64,000 nt of DNA from Mantis religiosa (Eukaryota > Arthropoda > Insecta > Mantodea > Mantidae). Positions 45,345 to 57,213 of the stretch are shown in pieces. Location: NCBI GenBank assembly GCA_030765055.1, contig CM060955.1:103278201-103342200 (forward strand), given 5' to 3'. The stretch's first letter is position 1, and every line of letters starts with the position of its first letter. A program made the position numbers and the translations under genes. A model generated the notes under the pieces. It ran no database searches and was not told the DNA's origin. It was given only the letters and a program-made list of their open reading frames with translations.

Positions 45345-47020
45345 TATTCACCAATAACTAGTACAAAATATTCAAAACAAATAACTATTCATATAGTCAG
45401 CCGAAGAAAAAAGAAAAAGTAGCACCATTTAAGTTACAGTGGTAGCGATAGGAAGCCTGAAAGTTCCCTGACAACTCAAGGCCTAGTTGAGAAATATCTG
45501 TTCACTATTACAGATGTTATGATCGATTTTCTGAAAGTTTACGAAAAGGGGGGGGTGGAAAAACCAACACTCACTAATATAATTAGCAAATTGTGTATAA
45601 CATACTGCTACAATGAACTTTTTAACTATATATTTGTAATAAAGAGGGCTGACATTATAATAAAATGTAGAAATAAAAAAGTGAATTTTAGCCTCAACTT
45701 AAAGAAGATAGATCGGTAAGAAGTCATGAGAAAGTAACAGGTCTAGGTTATATTCGTTTGGTTGGTTTATTTGCTCCAACTCAAAGGACATGATGGTGTA
45801 TATATTTTTAGTGAAATTTATATATCAGACTAATTATATGAGTGAGTGTGTGGCGTTTAAGGTCCTCTCGAAATCCAGATCAATTGAGCCCGTGTATGTA
45901 CGTTATGATATAGTAAAACTGAACACATGATTTGTATTTCTTTCCATTGCTTCACCGAAAACAAGCGTGAATCACCATCTCTTAACAAGACGAAAATAAG
46001 GTTCCATTTTATCAGCACATGCTGATGAGATGCTGCGAAGGGTGTATCTTACAGGCCATTGAATCTGGCTGCAGTTGATATATGCAAATGTAATGTGTGT
46101 GGAGCAGATTCCGTGAGAGGAGAATCAACAAAAAACAAACAGCAATACAGCGCAGCTCTCATAAACAAGGTCAACATAATACGTTTGCCCAGGCCTGTGC
46201 CTTTACAACAAACGCAAACTGACAGCAGTACTAAGCAGCAAATCAGATGATAACGTGGGATATTACGTATCCCGTTTCACAGATAAATGTTAGCCGTATT
46301 TGTGGGGCTGCAGATATTTAAAGAAGATTGTTTAAAAAATATGGGCAACTCCTTTAATTTTTCGGACTTAGATTCCAGGTTTCATTCATGGAACAAGGAT
46401 AATATTACCCATTCGTCAGCCTTTATCGCAGAATATAGAGGGCGATGAGAGGAATTTACTGTTGCGTGGGTTACAAGTTAGATACAGTTCGATTTATGTT
46501 CTTTACCCATACCGAAAGAAACCCAACGCTTTGTAAAAGTATATCACAATCCCAAATACAACAGTTACAACTCTAGAACCATTATAAAGAAAGTGTTAAA
46601 CGCAGCAATAATGATGATGATAATTGCCAAATAGTAGTGAGTTTCTAACAGATATAGTAATTGTATATAAATTAAATATATGTTTACCACATGTTAGTGA
46701 TATATATATATATATATAAACATAAAAACAGATTAGTGATGTATAATTGATATTTTAGCGGCCAACTAAGAAGTTTTCTTTAAGAACTAGTTACACAAAT
46801 AGGTATATGATAAGTTATAAGACGTTTAACTATAATAAAAATGTTTCCATTGTGTAGATAAATCTACAATTAGCAACATTAATATGTGGCCATTTCTCGT
46901 GGTACTTCACTTTAACTCTTTCTCCAAGAAGCGTTAGACACCCAGCATCAATGCAGAACTATAAGTGCTCGAGGTGTCCTCATCATAGACATAGGTACAA
47001 GAATATCTAGGCTTAATTTG
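45345..47020. other. no gene recognised
   Basis: AT-rich DNA with an (AT)n run at about 46699-46718. No supported genes. Confidence 0.45.
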
Positions 47021-47022
47021 TA

Positions 47023-47345
47023 AGTTTGCCAGACCCCTCAAAATATTGTGACTTTATGGGTTCGTATAATTAAAGTCTCGTTTGCAGAAATTCAAATTGT
47101 TCATTATTTCAAGTAAAAAGATATTTTGTTCAACCCTTTCCAGCAGCAGGATGACGTAACATTCACAAACGCAACCTTCAAAGTCATCTGCCACACGTCC
47201 ACAAAAAATTCACTTTCAAATCACTTCACAGCTGCACACACACGATGCCTAACACTGCTGACACACACACCTGCGATTGGACACTCTTAAGTCCGGAAGC
47301 CAGACTCAGTCTCTAGCCAGATCAGGGTTCAGCCCTCTACTGGCA
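47023..47345 (-). repeat. LTR-like body, unit C (downstream half)
   Basis: Minus-strand match to unit B over its whole leader: TGTGTGCAGCTGTGAAGTG, TTTGAAAGTGAATTTTTTGT, AAGGTTGCGTTTGTG, CTTTTTACTTGAAATAATGA, GACTTTAATTATACGAACCC, AAAGTCACAATATT. The poly(A) signal is mutated (AATAAT). Its promoter half lies 1.3 kb away at 48657-48830, separated by a LINE. After the end it continues TTTGAGGGGTCTGGC, which could be a degenerate primer-binding site. Confidence 0.7.
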
Positions 47346-47399
47346 GTAGAATATTTTAATATACATATAAAGTTGTGCACTGATACAGTAGTGTTTTCA

Positions 47400-48650
47400 T
47401 GTGCCTAAAAAAGGTCTTGGTCTTTTGTATTTTTCGCCGGGGTCGATGTCGTACTCACCTAGACCGCGTATAAGAAAGTTGAAGTTGTGGCATAGGTTTT
47501 GATAGAATGGGAGAGAGTGTGGATGTAGTCTGTTATGGTAGAAATGAGTAGGTCACGGCGGATTACAAGTTAACGTATGTACCATGGGGAATCCGTGGCA
47601 ATACGGAGGAATCGTGACTGTAGGACTTCAAGGTGATGTAGGTGAGATTTAGCTGCTATACCCCAAATGGCAGAGGCATAAGCGATGGCTGGTCGGAGCA
47701 CTTGTTTATAGAGGAGCAATTTATTGGATATGGACATCACTGAGCGTAGATTGTACAATGGGTATAACATACACATACGTTTGTTGACCTTGTTGGCTGT
47801 GTAGGTTATGTGGTTCTTCCACGTCAGTTTTATATCAAGCAAAATGCCTAGATATCGTGCAGACGATTGCCAATGTATTCCTCTCCGCCTAGACGAACAG
47901 GTGTTGGGTCCTCTAGCTGCCTTCTGGAGAAAGTGATTGTTTGGCTCTTCTGAGAGTGGATGCTCAAGCGCCGTCGTTTGATCCTGGTGGTGAGGAGGTC
48001 GGCATAGTGTTGGATTATACGTGCAGCCATATAATGTCTAGTTGACACGGAGGTTACAGCTGTGTCGTCTGCAAAAAGGTACAGAGAGCAGCGGGGCAAA
48101 TAAGGTAGGGTGTTGATATAGAGAAGGAAGAGAGTGGGTTCCAGGGCATTACTTTGAGGAACATCATAGGACGAGATGAGGATAATATGCCGTCATGAGA
48201 GACAGAGAAGGATCTGTTGAGGAGATAGGAGTGTATGAGATGGATCAGGTATGAAGGAGTGTTGTAGTGAATGAGGTGGGAAAGTAAACCTTCAGGCCAG
48301 ACACCGTTAAAGGCTTTGGTGATGTCCAATAATAGAGCAGCAACATACTGCTGACAGTTGAAGCGGTCTACACTTCTTCGACCAACCCAAGTAGCTGATG
48401 CTGGATGGAGTGTTGAGATCTGAAGCCAAATTCCTCCTCTCTAAGGATGTTATGACGGTCTAGGTTTACTCGAAACCTATTTAGGATGAGCTTTTCCATC
48501 AATGTGCTTATATGAGAAAGCAGACTAATGGGAGATAGTGTGCAGGAGAGGTGCCTTCCTTCCCGGGTTTGCAGATGGTGATGATTATGGCATGCTTCCA
48601 TGCCCCTGGGAAGTATCCAAGTTGAAGTATGCTGCTGGCAAAAGCTCACA
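47400..48650 (-). pseudogene. jockey-like LINE reverse transcriptase, 5'-truncated
   Basis: Minus-strand order: GMEACHNHHH / KPGKEGTS region, MEKLILNRFRVNLDRHNILR, EEFGFRSQHS, MDITKAFNGVWPEGLL, LFADDTAV (catalytic FADD box, ~48065), LSIHSQKSQTITFS, YIGNRLHDI, MLDIKLTWKNHI and KLLLYKQVLRPAIAYASAIWG, then the C-terminal FLRIATDSPWYIR. At least three frameshifts. The endonuclease is missing. The 5' end falls just downstream of a heat-shock TATA box, within LTR-like unit C. Confidence 0.9.
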
Positions 48651-48656
48651 CCGCCG

Positions 48657-48830
48657 TATTTATACCAGTGCCGCTGTTTCTCGAAAGCTGCCGAAGTTTC
48701 TCGAAATATGCCGAAGTCACACGATCTTTCGTGGCGTATCGACATTAGTGATTGCAGCTTGGGTCACTTTCTCTCTCTTTCTTTTCTCACTTCTCTCTCT
48801 CGGCCTTCACCTTAAAAAATGTGTGAGGAC
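48657..48830 (-). promoter_or_regulatory. heat-shock-type promoter C
   Basis: Minus-strand TATAAATA is at 48664-48657. Upstream lie TTCGAGAA (48685-48678) and TTCGAGAAACTTC (48705-48693), the latter a perfect three-unit heat-shock element. A 21-bp block starting GAAACTTCGG (48700-48680) is identical to 35647-35667 in unit B. Further upstream a GAGAGAGAGAAG / AAAGAGAGAGAAAG stretch (48767-48800) mirrors the GA tract of unit B. The initiator position has been replaced by the LINE. Confidence 0.7.
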
Positions 48831-48839
48831 AAATTAAAA

Positions 48840-50080
48840 TAGAAGGTGCAAATAATTAAACAAGCATTCATTACCACAAACGCTTAACAACACAGATTGA
48901 AAGTTTTATCTGGTTTACGACTGAACGCTCTATCCAAAACCAGAGCAAATATCTGTGGTATTACGTAGGTATATACATCATTGTGCTGCTTCAACTAGCA
49001 ATTTTTGAAACTGCCTTTAGCCCAGGTTTGAAAAAATTCTTCAAGTGACTGGTGTACCTTAACTTATAATTTCATACAATTTTAGAGTAATTCGACTAAT
49101 TTTCTTCTACCTCTTATATAGGAAATATTGATTCTGTATTTCAATGGGTTTAATGCATGTTTGCTGCTCAAGGAGAGAAGAAAAATTATCAATATATGCT
49201 CTTATTTTCTCCTATCTTAAAGGTGATGATCCAAAAGCCACAGAGAAAAGGAGGATAAAAATCAAAGCCTCGGTGCAATTTTACGCTTGCCATTCTACAA
49301 AATTTAACTCGGAAACGGGCTGATATTTCACTGAAAAATTGTGTATTTTTAATTGCATCGCTTTCAATATCCGTTTATTATTCCAAGAGAAATCCCGCTT
49401 GTATGTTCCGGTGGTTTATGATTCATGAGAAAAGCTTGCTTAGGGAGCATTTTTAATTAGTGGGCTCTTGTAAGAGGATCAGCTGTGTATTCCACATCAG
49501 GGGATATGAGCTGACCACACGGCATCGGCACAACAAAATGTTTTGGTGCGTTTGGCAATTAAAATATTCAAACAAGCAAAATAAAACTGCAGCAAACAGA
49601 ACTATGTCCTTCTAAAGGTGGTTTAACTTAGGTAACTGTCAATTCTCTGCACTATGTGCTTCTGATCGGAGTGCACGATTAATTTTTAACATAATCACGC
49701 CACCTGGAATTTGTAACCGCCGTCCTAACTTCTCTGTAGTACCTTAGTTACTAACCAAAGTATCCAGTTTTAGTTAATACAGAAACTCCAAACAGATTGT
49801 AATTGTAACGATTAGTAATGCAACAGAAAACAAATTATAAAGGCTTTCCACAGATTAATCTGAAATGAATATAACTTCTCCGAACGTTCTATGTTATAAT
49901 ATAAATTAAGGATACATATCTGAAAATTGTTGCAAAATTGCAAAAAATGATAAAACCTTTTTTGCTTAAACAAATAGAAAAATCCATGTACTTCAATTTT
50001 TATTAGCTTTATTGCCATGCAATCCTTTAAAATTTGTGACATATGACTATTTATGCGGGTTACTGTAGGTGGACACACTG
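48840..50080. other. no gene recognised
   Basis: No supported features. Confidence 0.45.
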
Positions 50081-50084
50081 CTTT

Positions 50085-50600
50085 ATATGACCTATTTTGG
50101 TCATTTTCTCGTGTTTTTAATTTTCAGCGCTTTTCGGATTATAAATTGCTCCACACGATGCAGCTTTTACACTATAAGCTTGAAAATTTTTGTGCTTGAA
50201 TGAGAACAGTAGTAAAGGAAACTGATGAAATAATTTATTTATAATGTCACCTGTGCAATTAAATAACAAATCACACATTTCACAAGCAAACGTTAAAAAT
50301 TAATAAATGGATAATTGAATAACCTTTTTATCATAAAGCAAGTGTCAGATAAACTTTCGTCTCATAAATTTACTAATAATGTATTTATGAATATAACCGT
50401 GACGCTAAATTTGCTTCATGTGGAACAGTGTGATTGATTATATGACAATAAGACAATATAAATATATCAATATCACCATAACTATTTTGGACAAAGGTCT
50501 GAAAATTGGACTGTGTATTATTGTTAGTACTACACTAATTGTGTTAAAGTTTCAAGTCAATCCAAGCAAAATTTAGATTTTAGAATTCTCACAGGCGGGT
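50085..50600 (+). repeat. Mutator-type element tail, related to 60.0-60.6 kb
   Basis: Shares TGCTCCACACGATGC followed by a similar AT-rich context (CTTGAAAATTTTTGTGC versus CTAAAATTTTGAACAC) with the region downstream of the Mutator-type ORF at 59.5 kb. Weaker likeness continues to about 50600. Probably the 3' flank of a second, decayed copy. Confidence 0.4.
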
Positions 50601-50745
50601 ATTCTTAATTTATCCTTCCAATGCAATCCATTTCTTAGATGAGTACCTATTGCTTAATAAATCTTTAATTTTATTGCAAAAGTTATATTTGTGCTTCCTA
50701 AAATGTGATGAACTTTATTAATAATATGTTCTGCACCATTATCTA

Positions 50746-51657
50746 CAAGGCGCGTCCGTAAAATAAGGTCTCCAATTTTATTTAATATAAAACGCATGCT
50801 TATTGTCAATAAATGTTACATTGAAGGAAAGGCGGAACTAACAGCTATTTTTCAACGTAATCACCATTGCGATCGATGCACTTTTGCATGCGCTGTGGCA
50901 GTTTTTGTATACCCTTGTCATAGCACTCTTCCGCCAAGTTGCGCAGATAGCGCTCAACCTCGTTTTCCAAATCATCGTCGGTCTGGAAATGTGTTCCACA
51001 CAGGTGTGACTTCAACTCAGGAAACAGATGAGGTGCTAAGTCTGGAATGTAGGTGGATGGATGAGGATGTCCCATCCGAACTGGGCCAGGAGATCAGCTT
51101 TGGTGAGCATTTTGGGGTCCCATCTCGCACACACCTTGCGATAATGCAAATGTTCGGTCAAAATCTTGTCAATCGTAGTCTTACTGACTTTAGGGATAAG
51201 TTCGCACAGCTCGCGAACTACCACACGCCGATCTTTAAGGCTTTCTCTCTCCACTTTTGCAATTCTTTCGGCTGAATCCGAAGGCCAACCAGAATGCTGT
51301 TCGTCATGGTTGCTGGTACGTCTTTCTTTGAACACTCTGGCCCACTTTCGCACGTTTTTAACGTCCATACACTGTGGCCCATATACTTCCCATAACCGAC
51401 GATGAATTTCAGTGGGGGTGGTGCCTTTGGCACTAAAAAAAACGGATCACTGTACGCAACTTCCAGTCGGCGGCGGAAGTGATAGGAAGCTGCATTGCAA
51501 ACGGCTGCCCATCCAAGACTAATGGTTGCAACGGGTTTGACGTGGTGGGGATTTTAAGGGGTGAAACCAAGCTACACGCCAGTGTTGCCGGATCTCCCGT
51601 AATAGCGTTGCTCACGGCTCCAGCATCTTGGAGACCTTATTTTACTTACACGCCTCG
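50746..51657 (-). mobile_element. mariner, internally deleted (912 bp)
   Basis: Termini share GTAAAATAAGGTCTCC / GTAAAATAAGGTCTCC (left CAAGGCGCGTCC, right CGAGGCGTGTAA). TA duplications lie at 50744-50745 and 51658-51659. The minus-strand transposase keeps the HTH half (VRKWARVFKERRTSNHDE, KVERESLKDRRVVVRELCEL, KVCARWDPKMLT) and the end (HPPTYIPDLAPHLFPELKSH, CGTHFQTDDDLENEVERYL). The deletion removes the TGDETW and HDNARPH blocks, so it can only move with help from elsewhere. Confidence 0.92.
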
Positions 51658-51659
51658 TA

Positions 51660-53200
51660 TATCTAAACCCATATAGCAGTTATAAAATGGGGAACTTGTT
51701 CCAATATTTTTCCTCGCATGATTATCTTTGAGCGTAATAGATATTTCCAACAGCATGTCATTATTTAAATATTTAAAAAGTTATTTATTGTAACTTGTGG
51801 ATTTCCGTTGGACCCAGGGTTCCTTCTTAATTATTCAGTTTATGTTGGTAATAAACTTGATAACACCATATGACGAAGTGCAGCAAAACTAATAAAAGGT
51901 CTTGATGTAAATCCCGAACACATATCGAACTGTTATAATCAATTCTAATTATTGTTTATTTTGCTATTTCCCTTTACTTTACTAAGCGTAAGAGATGTAT
52001 AACCCTATAATGGGAAAAAGCAAACTGTTGATATGCAATTTTACCAGAAAAGCCTTGTACCCAAACTGAACATATAATTAGCATAAAAAGTTAAATAATA
52101 CCGTTACATTTCGTATAAACATATCCCTAAATCCCTATACTAATTAGATTGAGAAATAAACGACTAAAATAAAATATCTTTCTCTATGATATTTCCTATA
52201 GAAATTCCTCTTATGTTCCTCATTTGCGTTGAGACCTGCAATTATTGACATAGGTAGATTGTAGGATATTACTAAATGTCTTCACTTCGTTGAAAATAAT
52301 TTCTTTTAAATACACATACGATTTCCTAGGGGCACTGAGATAGAGGAATTTAATGCTTAGCAGCGCTTTATGTAATTGATGCAGTATTTCTTCATAAACA
52401 AATTCCTCAATTGTTTATGCAGCCTTGTTTCTATAACGATGGCTTAATATCGATATTCCAAATTACTGCGACTGAAAGATTAGCTGAAACTGTTTATCTT
52501 CTTTTTCTCTGAGCAAGAAATTCAAACTCCTTTGCATAGTTAAATATAAAATAATTAATATCTGAATTTTAATAATGATTAATCATAATTAATAACAGCT
52601 ACTCACTACTCTCCCACGGAGGGATTGCATGCAAGTGGCTCTTTTACGTACCGCTTAAGCGGGCGAGGTAGTAGCAAGTGAAGTAAAGCAACAGAAGCTA
52701 ACAGCTCGTTTAAGAACTATAATGAAAACGCTCTCACTATATGAGGTGTTATTTCCTATAGCTTATTTCGTCAAGGTCTCATAAAATGTCCCCTTTGAAT
52801 TAATAGTTGTACAACTATTATATAAATCCACTTAAATACAGATAAACTGAAACAGTAATGCCTGCTTCGTGTTGCTGCGCAAGGTGAAGCTGTAAAATCG
52901 CTTCAGGAGGATATAAAGACCTCTTCCTTGATGCTCATTCCGGCTTTTTCTCAGCCTAACTGAAACTTATGTCAGGCTAAGTGTATGTGTGAATTTTCAA
53001 TGAGATGATGACACTGGTTATGACTTGGAAACCTTTAATGAACAGTCTATACTTCAGCGTATATATTACCGACCTATGGAAACTGCTATGTGAAAGCCCG
53101 TTATTAATAGCACCGGAAATTTAAATTATAATGGAACCCACTCACATGCTCCCTCTACTGCGCGAGATGGCCAGCAGTTGCCGGGGTACTAACATGGCAG
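51660..53200. other. no gene recognised
   Basis: AT-rich DNA. A GGATATAAAGACC motif at about 52908 was noted but has no initiator or ORF partner. Confidence 0.45.
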
Positions 53201-53214
53201 ACGCGGGCTAGAAT

Positions 53215-53700
53215 GCTCGTCTTATAATAGTTGCTGGAAATGTTGACCTTCTGCTCTCAAACAGGTGGCATATCGCGTATATATTCTATGAAACTCTGCA
53301 GCAGTTACTCCTGTGATTTCTTGCACAATGTTTTCCCTAAGTTCCTGCAGCATGAGGATGAGGATAAACTTTGTCTTTAAAAGAACCCCATAAATAAAAG
53401 TCACAACTCGTTAGGTCGGGAGAACGAGGGGACCGCAAATCCAGAATAATTATTCTACCATCAAATACCTCTCATAGTGCATTTAATGATTCAGCAGCCG
53501 TATGCATTGCTGCAGATTCTTGCTGGAACAAACCATGCGATATCTCTTTTCCTGTCAAAGAGATGGCATCTCCTTTTTAAAATGGCATCAAAAATGCCAA
53601 ATGGCATCAGAACTAACCTCTGATATTGCTCTGCACTGGTTGTTTCAACAAAGAATATGGGTCCTATAATTCTTCTAGCACTTATTGGAACTCAATCCAA
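53215..53700 (-). pseudogene. IS630-like DDE transposase remnant
   Basis: Minus-strand frames in order: IGPIFFVETTSAEQYQRLV, then a degraded QQESAAMHTAAESLNAL, RIIILDLRSPRSPDLTSCDF YLWGSFKDKVYPHP (two adjacent parts), then an alternative-frame tail (ELRENIVQEITGVTAAEF). This is the catalytic C-terminal half of the family that usually reads QQD.A..HTA.ES...L, PPRSPDLT.CDFYLWG. The catalytic D of QQD is replaced by E. Dead. Confidence 0.75.
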
Positions 53701-53894
53701 TTTTCTGACACTACAAAGTAGCATAGGTTTCGCTGAAGTGCAGTGTCGACTGCTACGAGTATTCATTTGTCTAGTTAAATGAAAACAAGATTCATGAATG
53801 ATAAACAAAATCTATGGGTCAATGAAACCCCTTTCTACCGATTGAAAAACAAGTGACAATAATTTACAACTTACCGGAATAATTTCCCTTTACC

Positions 53895-54150
53895 TTGCAC
53901 GGGTATAATAGCAGAGTCTAAATGGTTAGAACATTACAAAGCTTTATGGTATGATGAAAATGCGGAGATAAATAACGAAAACGTAGAAGGCAATGTCACA
54001 TATGAAGGAGATTTAATTTTAATTGAAGAATTAGAAGAAGCACTCATAAGAACTAAAAATAGGAAAGTAACGGGACAAGATGGATATAACGCAGAGTTAA
54101 TTAAATATGGCGGGTTATAGCAGAAGGTCAGGATTTCCAGCATCTATTAT
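53895..54150 (+). pseudogene. LINE reverse transcriptase N-terminal scrap
   Basis: The plus strand reads KWLEHYKALWYDENAEINNE, then LILIEELEEALIRTKNRKVT, then GQDGYNAELIKYGG. E.EE...AL...K..K..G.DG...ELIK is the classical entry of the RT domain in non-LTR elements. No further RT motifs follow. Confidence 0.75.
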
Positions 54151-54169
54151 TAGGTAAGGATTCTAGTCC

Positions 54170-55240
54170 GCCTCCGCTGGAATAAGTTCCCCGACGACTG
54201 CCGGCCATCTCACGCACTAGAGATTTGTCACGAGTGGCTTCGATTATAATTTAATTACCTCATAGTTTTTGAACCAAAACTTAATGTGACAAATAAAATG
54301 TATGAATGGTGATCCGTGTGATAAATATGCAATTGTGCCACAATCATTAGCAGTATCCGCTGTTTATACTCATTCGTATTTGACCTACTAATGATTTTGT
54401 TCTAAATACAACACGCAAATCTGAGGACCACTGTCCTTATAAAATAATCATTAATATAATACTCTAAGTACATAAATGTCACTTGTGAACACTTGAGATA
54501 TCTAAACGATTAGTATTCTAGAATTAGAGATAAAATAAGACCAATATATTTATTGAATATTCATATCCAAAAGGTTCGTAGCCTCTAAACTAAATAGTTC
54601 TATTTTGAACCAGTAGTGTGCAATATTTAAGATATTAACGTATTTTATATATAACACTTAGCACTCCAGCTCAGACCATCAGAGTATAATTATACGCCTC
54701 TCTTTTTGCCAGCTGTAACACAACATTTGGAGCACTGACCAGCTTTTACCTGAATAACTGAAAAACAGAGGGCGAGCGAATGAAACATTTTTATTTCGCA
54801 GATTAAATCGAACTAACGGTGGCTGAAAGCTGTTGGAAGTTAAATGTAAAGCCGAGCTTGTGACAAACGTTGAAGCATGTTTCAGACAGTACCAGTGATG
54901 ACAAGCGACGAACATCTTGTGGAGGAGTGACAGTTGACCTATAATGACAACTGCATTCCACTTTTGTATTCTCTCCCTCTCTCTGACGATTTTTATTTTT
55001 GCACTGAACCCTCGCACACAGAAAATATCTGACCTAGAGCAGCGAGGCATAAGGGACAATGAGAAATGGATTACTTAATCCAGCTATGAGTGAGCCGAGT
55101 ATCACATTCGAGAGGAAGGGCCGTGCACTGGTCATGGGGAAGCACTGTGACGTAATCTAACTACGCCTCTATCAGAATATTGACGATTCAATAATCTGAT
55201 TCTCGTGTATGAAAAGCTGAAAAAGTCTGTTGTTTTTCAT
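54170..55240. other. no gene recognised
   Basis: A 126-codon minus frame (55059-54679) exists but has no motif, poor composition and no splice context. Confidence 0.4.
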
Positions 55241-55249
55241 TTGACTATT

Positions 55250-55412
55250 TAACGACCTCCAACGTAGGATCATATTCAACAATGAAAACAATGAATGAAA
55301 TGACCGTCAAATGAGAGCTTAGAGTTACACGACGTTCACCTTTCAGGATAAGACAAAAGTCTGGAATAAAACCTTATGCAGATAACTTACCATCACCGAG
55401 ATTCGAACTCAC
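55250..55412 (-). repeat. SINE-1 copy, head truncated
   Basis: CGACCTCCAACGTAGGATCA, GAGAGCTTAGAGTTACACGA, TCACCTTTCAGGATAAG and GAGATTCGAACTC follow the family order on the minus strand. The tRNA-like head is cut at the B box. Confidence 0.8.
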
Positions 55413-55439
55413 TGACACTTAATAATTTAGTTCGTTTCA

Positions 55440-55745
55440 CTTAGGCTTCGCTCGACTCACAATTATCACTTCACTAATGTGAAATAGTTCCAATTGCAAC
55501 TGCCACTTCACTTTTCTAGCGATTTAATGAAATGAGCAGCACCACATAGTATCTTCTTCTGGACGGTTCACTAGATGTGTAGTTGAACACCACACTTAAG
55601 CCACCACAGAGATCACAAACTCGCTCAGAAAATAGGGTTTCGTCGTACAAGTAACGCACTGGCTAACTCACGCACTGGTCCACTCGCTGGTTGGAACACG
55701 CTCACTCAGTAATTGGAACACAGAGACTGACTTTCATAGGCTTGC
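55440..55745 (+). repeat. repeat shared with 34.9-35.2 kb
   Basis: CACTTCACTAATGTGAAATAGTT, CACTCGCTGG and ACAGAGACTGACT occur in the same order as at 34948-35200. No heat-shock promoter follows here. Confidence 0.45.
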
Positions 55746-55749
55746 ATAA

Positions 55750-56070
55750 CTATCGAGTAGGAGAAACATTAATATTCCTTTAGGTGGGGCAGGCGCGCTG
55801 CTTATCATTTTTTCTTTCTAAATAACTATGTGTACTATAGCGGTCTTACCTTGGACTGCATTAGTACACAATATAAATACGAAATTGAAAATATGGATTC
55901 CAGTGATTAACTTAATTAATTCTTAATAGATTACTAAAACCTTTCGAGACTGCAATTTGGTCAGTGATAAAAAGGATTGTAAATCATGAGTATGGGTAGC
56001 GTTTTGAAGTTATTTGATATCTTATGATTTTCACACTTTATAGTCAAAGCTGTTTGCCGAACAGTATGAT
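55750..56070. other. no feature recognised
   Basis: AT-rich sequence between repeats. Confidence 0.4.
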
Positions 56071-56075
56071 TCTTA

Positions 56076-56975
56076 CGAAGGCTGTTAAATAAAGAATGAT
56101 CATAATTTTGTACGGTCATAATTTTTCGCACTGAAATTCAATCCTATTATATTCTGTTGGCTTAATGTGAAAAAAAAAACACAGTAGTAGTTTCATTGTT
56201 GGTACTCCTGGTTCCTTTCTTGAGAACCAGGCAAGTTTAGACATATTCAGTATCGCCTATCGCTGCAGTGGAGGTAACAGGCAGTTAAAGTTGATGTTGG
56301 AGGAAGATCCGGAGCTTATTTCAAAGGTAATCACTGCTGATGAAACTTGGCTACATCATTTTGATCCTGAGAGCAAACAGCAAAGCTCAGTGTGGAAATA
56401 TCCTTCATCACAAACCCCCAAGAAAGGAAAAATGGTTGCTTCTACTAGGAAAGTTACGATCATCTCATTCTTTGATATTCATGGAATGGTTTATCAGCAT
56501 GCTGTACCTACACACACATCAGTAGCTGGACAATACTGCAGGGATGTCCTGAAAACATTCCAATTCCATATCAGGCGCAGAACACATTTCCGTGAAGCAG
56601 ACTGGATGTGCGGGCGCATATTGCCAATGTTGTTGCTGAATATCTTGCAAAAATCAACGTGAGACACATCCCTCACCCTCCCGACAGACCGGATTTAGCC
56701 CCATGTGACTTTTTTCTGTTCCCTAACTTGAAGAAATGCCTTCGTGGGAGGCATTATCCATCATCAGAAGCAGTGGTGAAGGCTGCGGAGGCGATTTTGA
56801 AGGATCTCTCAAAAATTGGTTTCCAGCATATTTTTGAAGACTGGTGGAAATGCTGGGACAAAATGCATCGCATTCAGGGGAGACTATTTTGAGAAGGACC
56901 ATCAAAATTATGAGGATGAGTAAAGGTACGTTGTCAAAAAAAAATTGTGATCATTCTTTATTGAACAGCTCTCAG
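56076..56975 (+). mobile_element. mariner, 5'-deleted (900 bp)
   Basis: Termini GCTGTTAAATAAAGAATGAT at the left and the complement of GCTGTTCAATAAAGAATGAT at the right, with TA at 56074-56075 and 56976-56977. The plus-strand transposase 56291-56892 lacks the N-terminal HTH half. It starts MLEEDPELISKVITADETWL, keeps FDPESKQQSSVWK, has a frameshift near 56610, then AHIANVVAEYLAKI, PHPPDRPDLAPCDFFLFPNL and the normal C-terminus. The second catalytic block is damaged (a degraded WRVHIDNA-type region). Non-autonomous. Confidence 0.92.
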
Positions 56976-57213
56976 TATTTGAAAAAGGGATTGAAAATAA
57001 TCTAAGAGGATATTTTAAAACTTCGAGTACCATATTAGTAGTTGTAACGCAGCCGGTGTAGAATTCTGAAACAGGAGTTGAAAATATATTGAGTTGCCTT
57101 TTCCAGAGTTGCAAATTAGCTTATTATTCCTGTTGGATTGTTCAGTATAAGCTTAGAAAGTTTTATCTAGATAGGCTAGAGGAAGTCGATTTTTACTTTG
57201 AGGGTTAATAATT

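Noticed and set aside
50796..51405. Plus-strand ORFs of 159 and 79 codons
   Set aside because: Antisense shadows of the mariner transposase on the minus strand.
54679..55059. 126-codon minus-strand ORF as a gene
   Set aside because: No motif, no splice or start context, biased composition.
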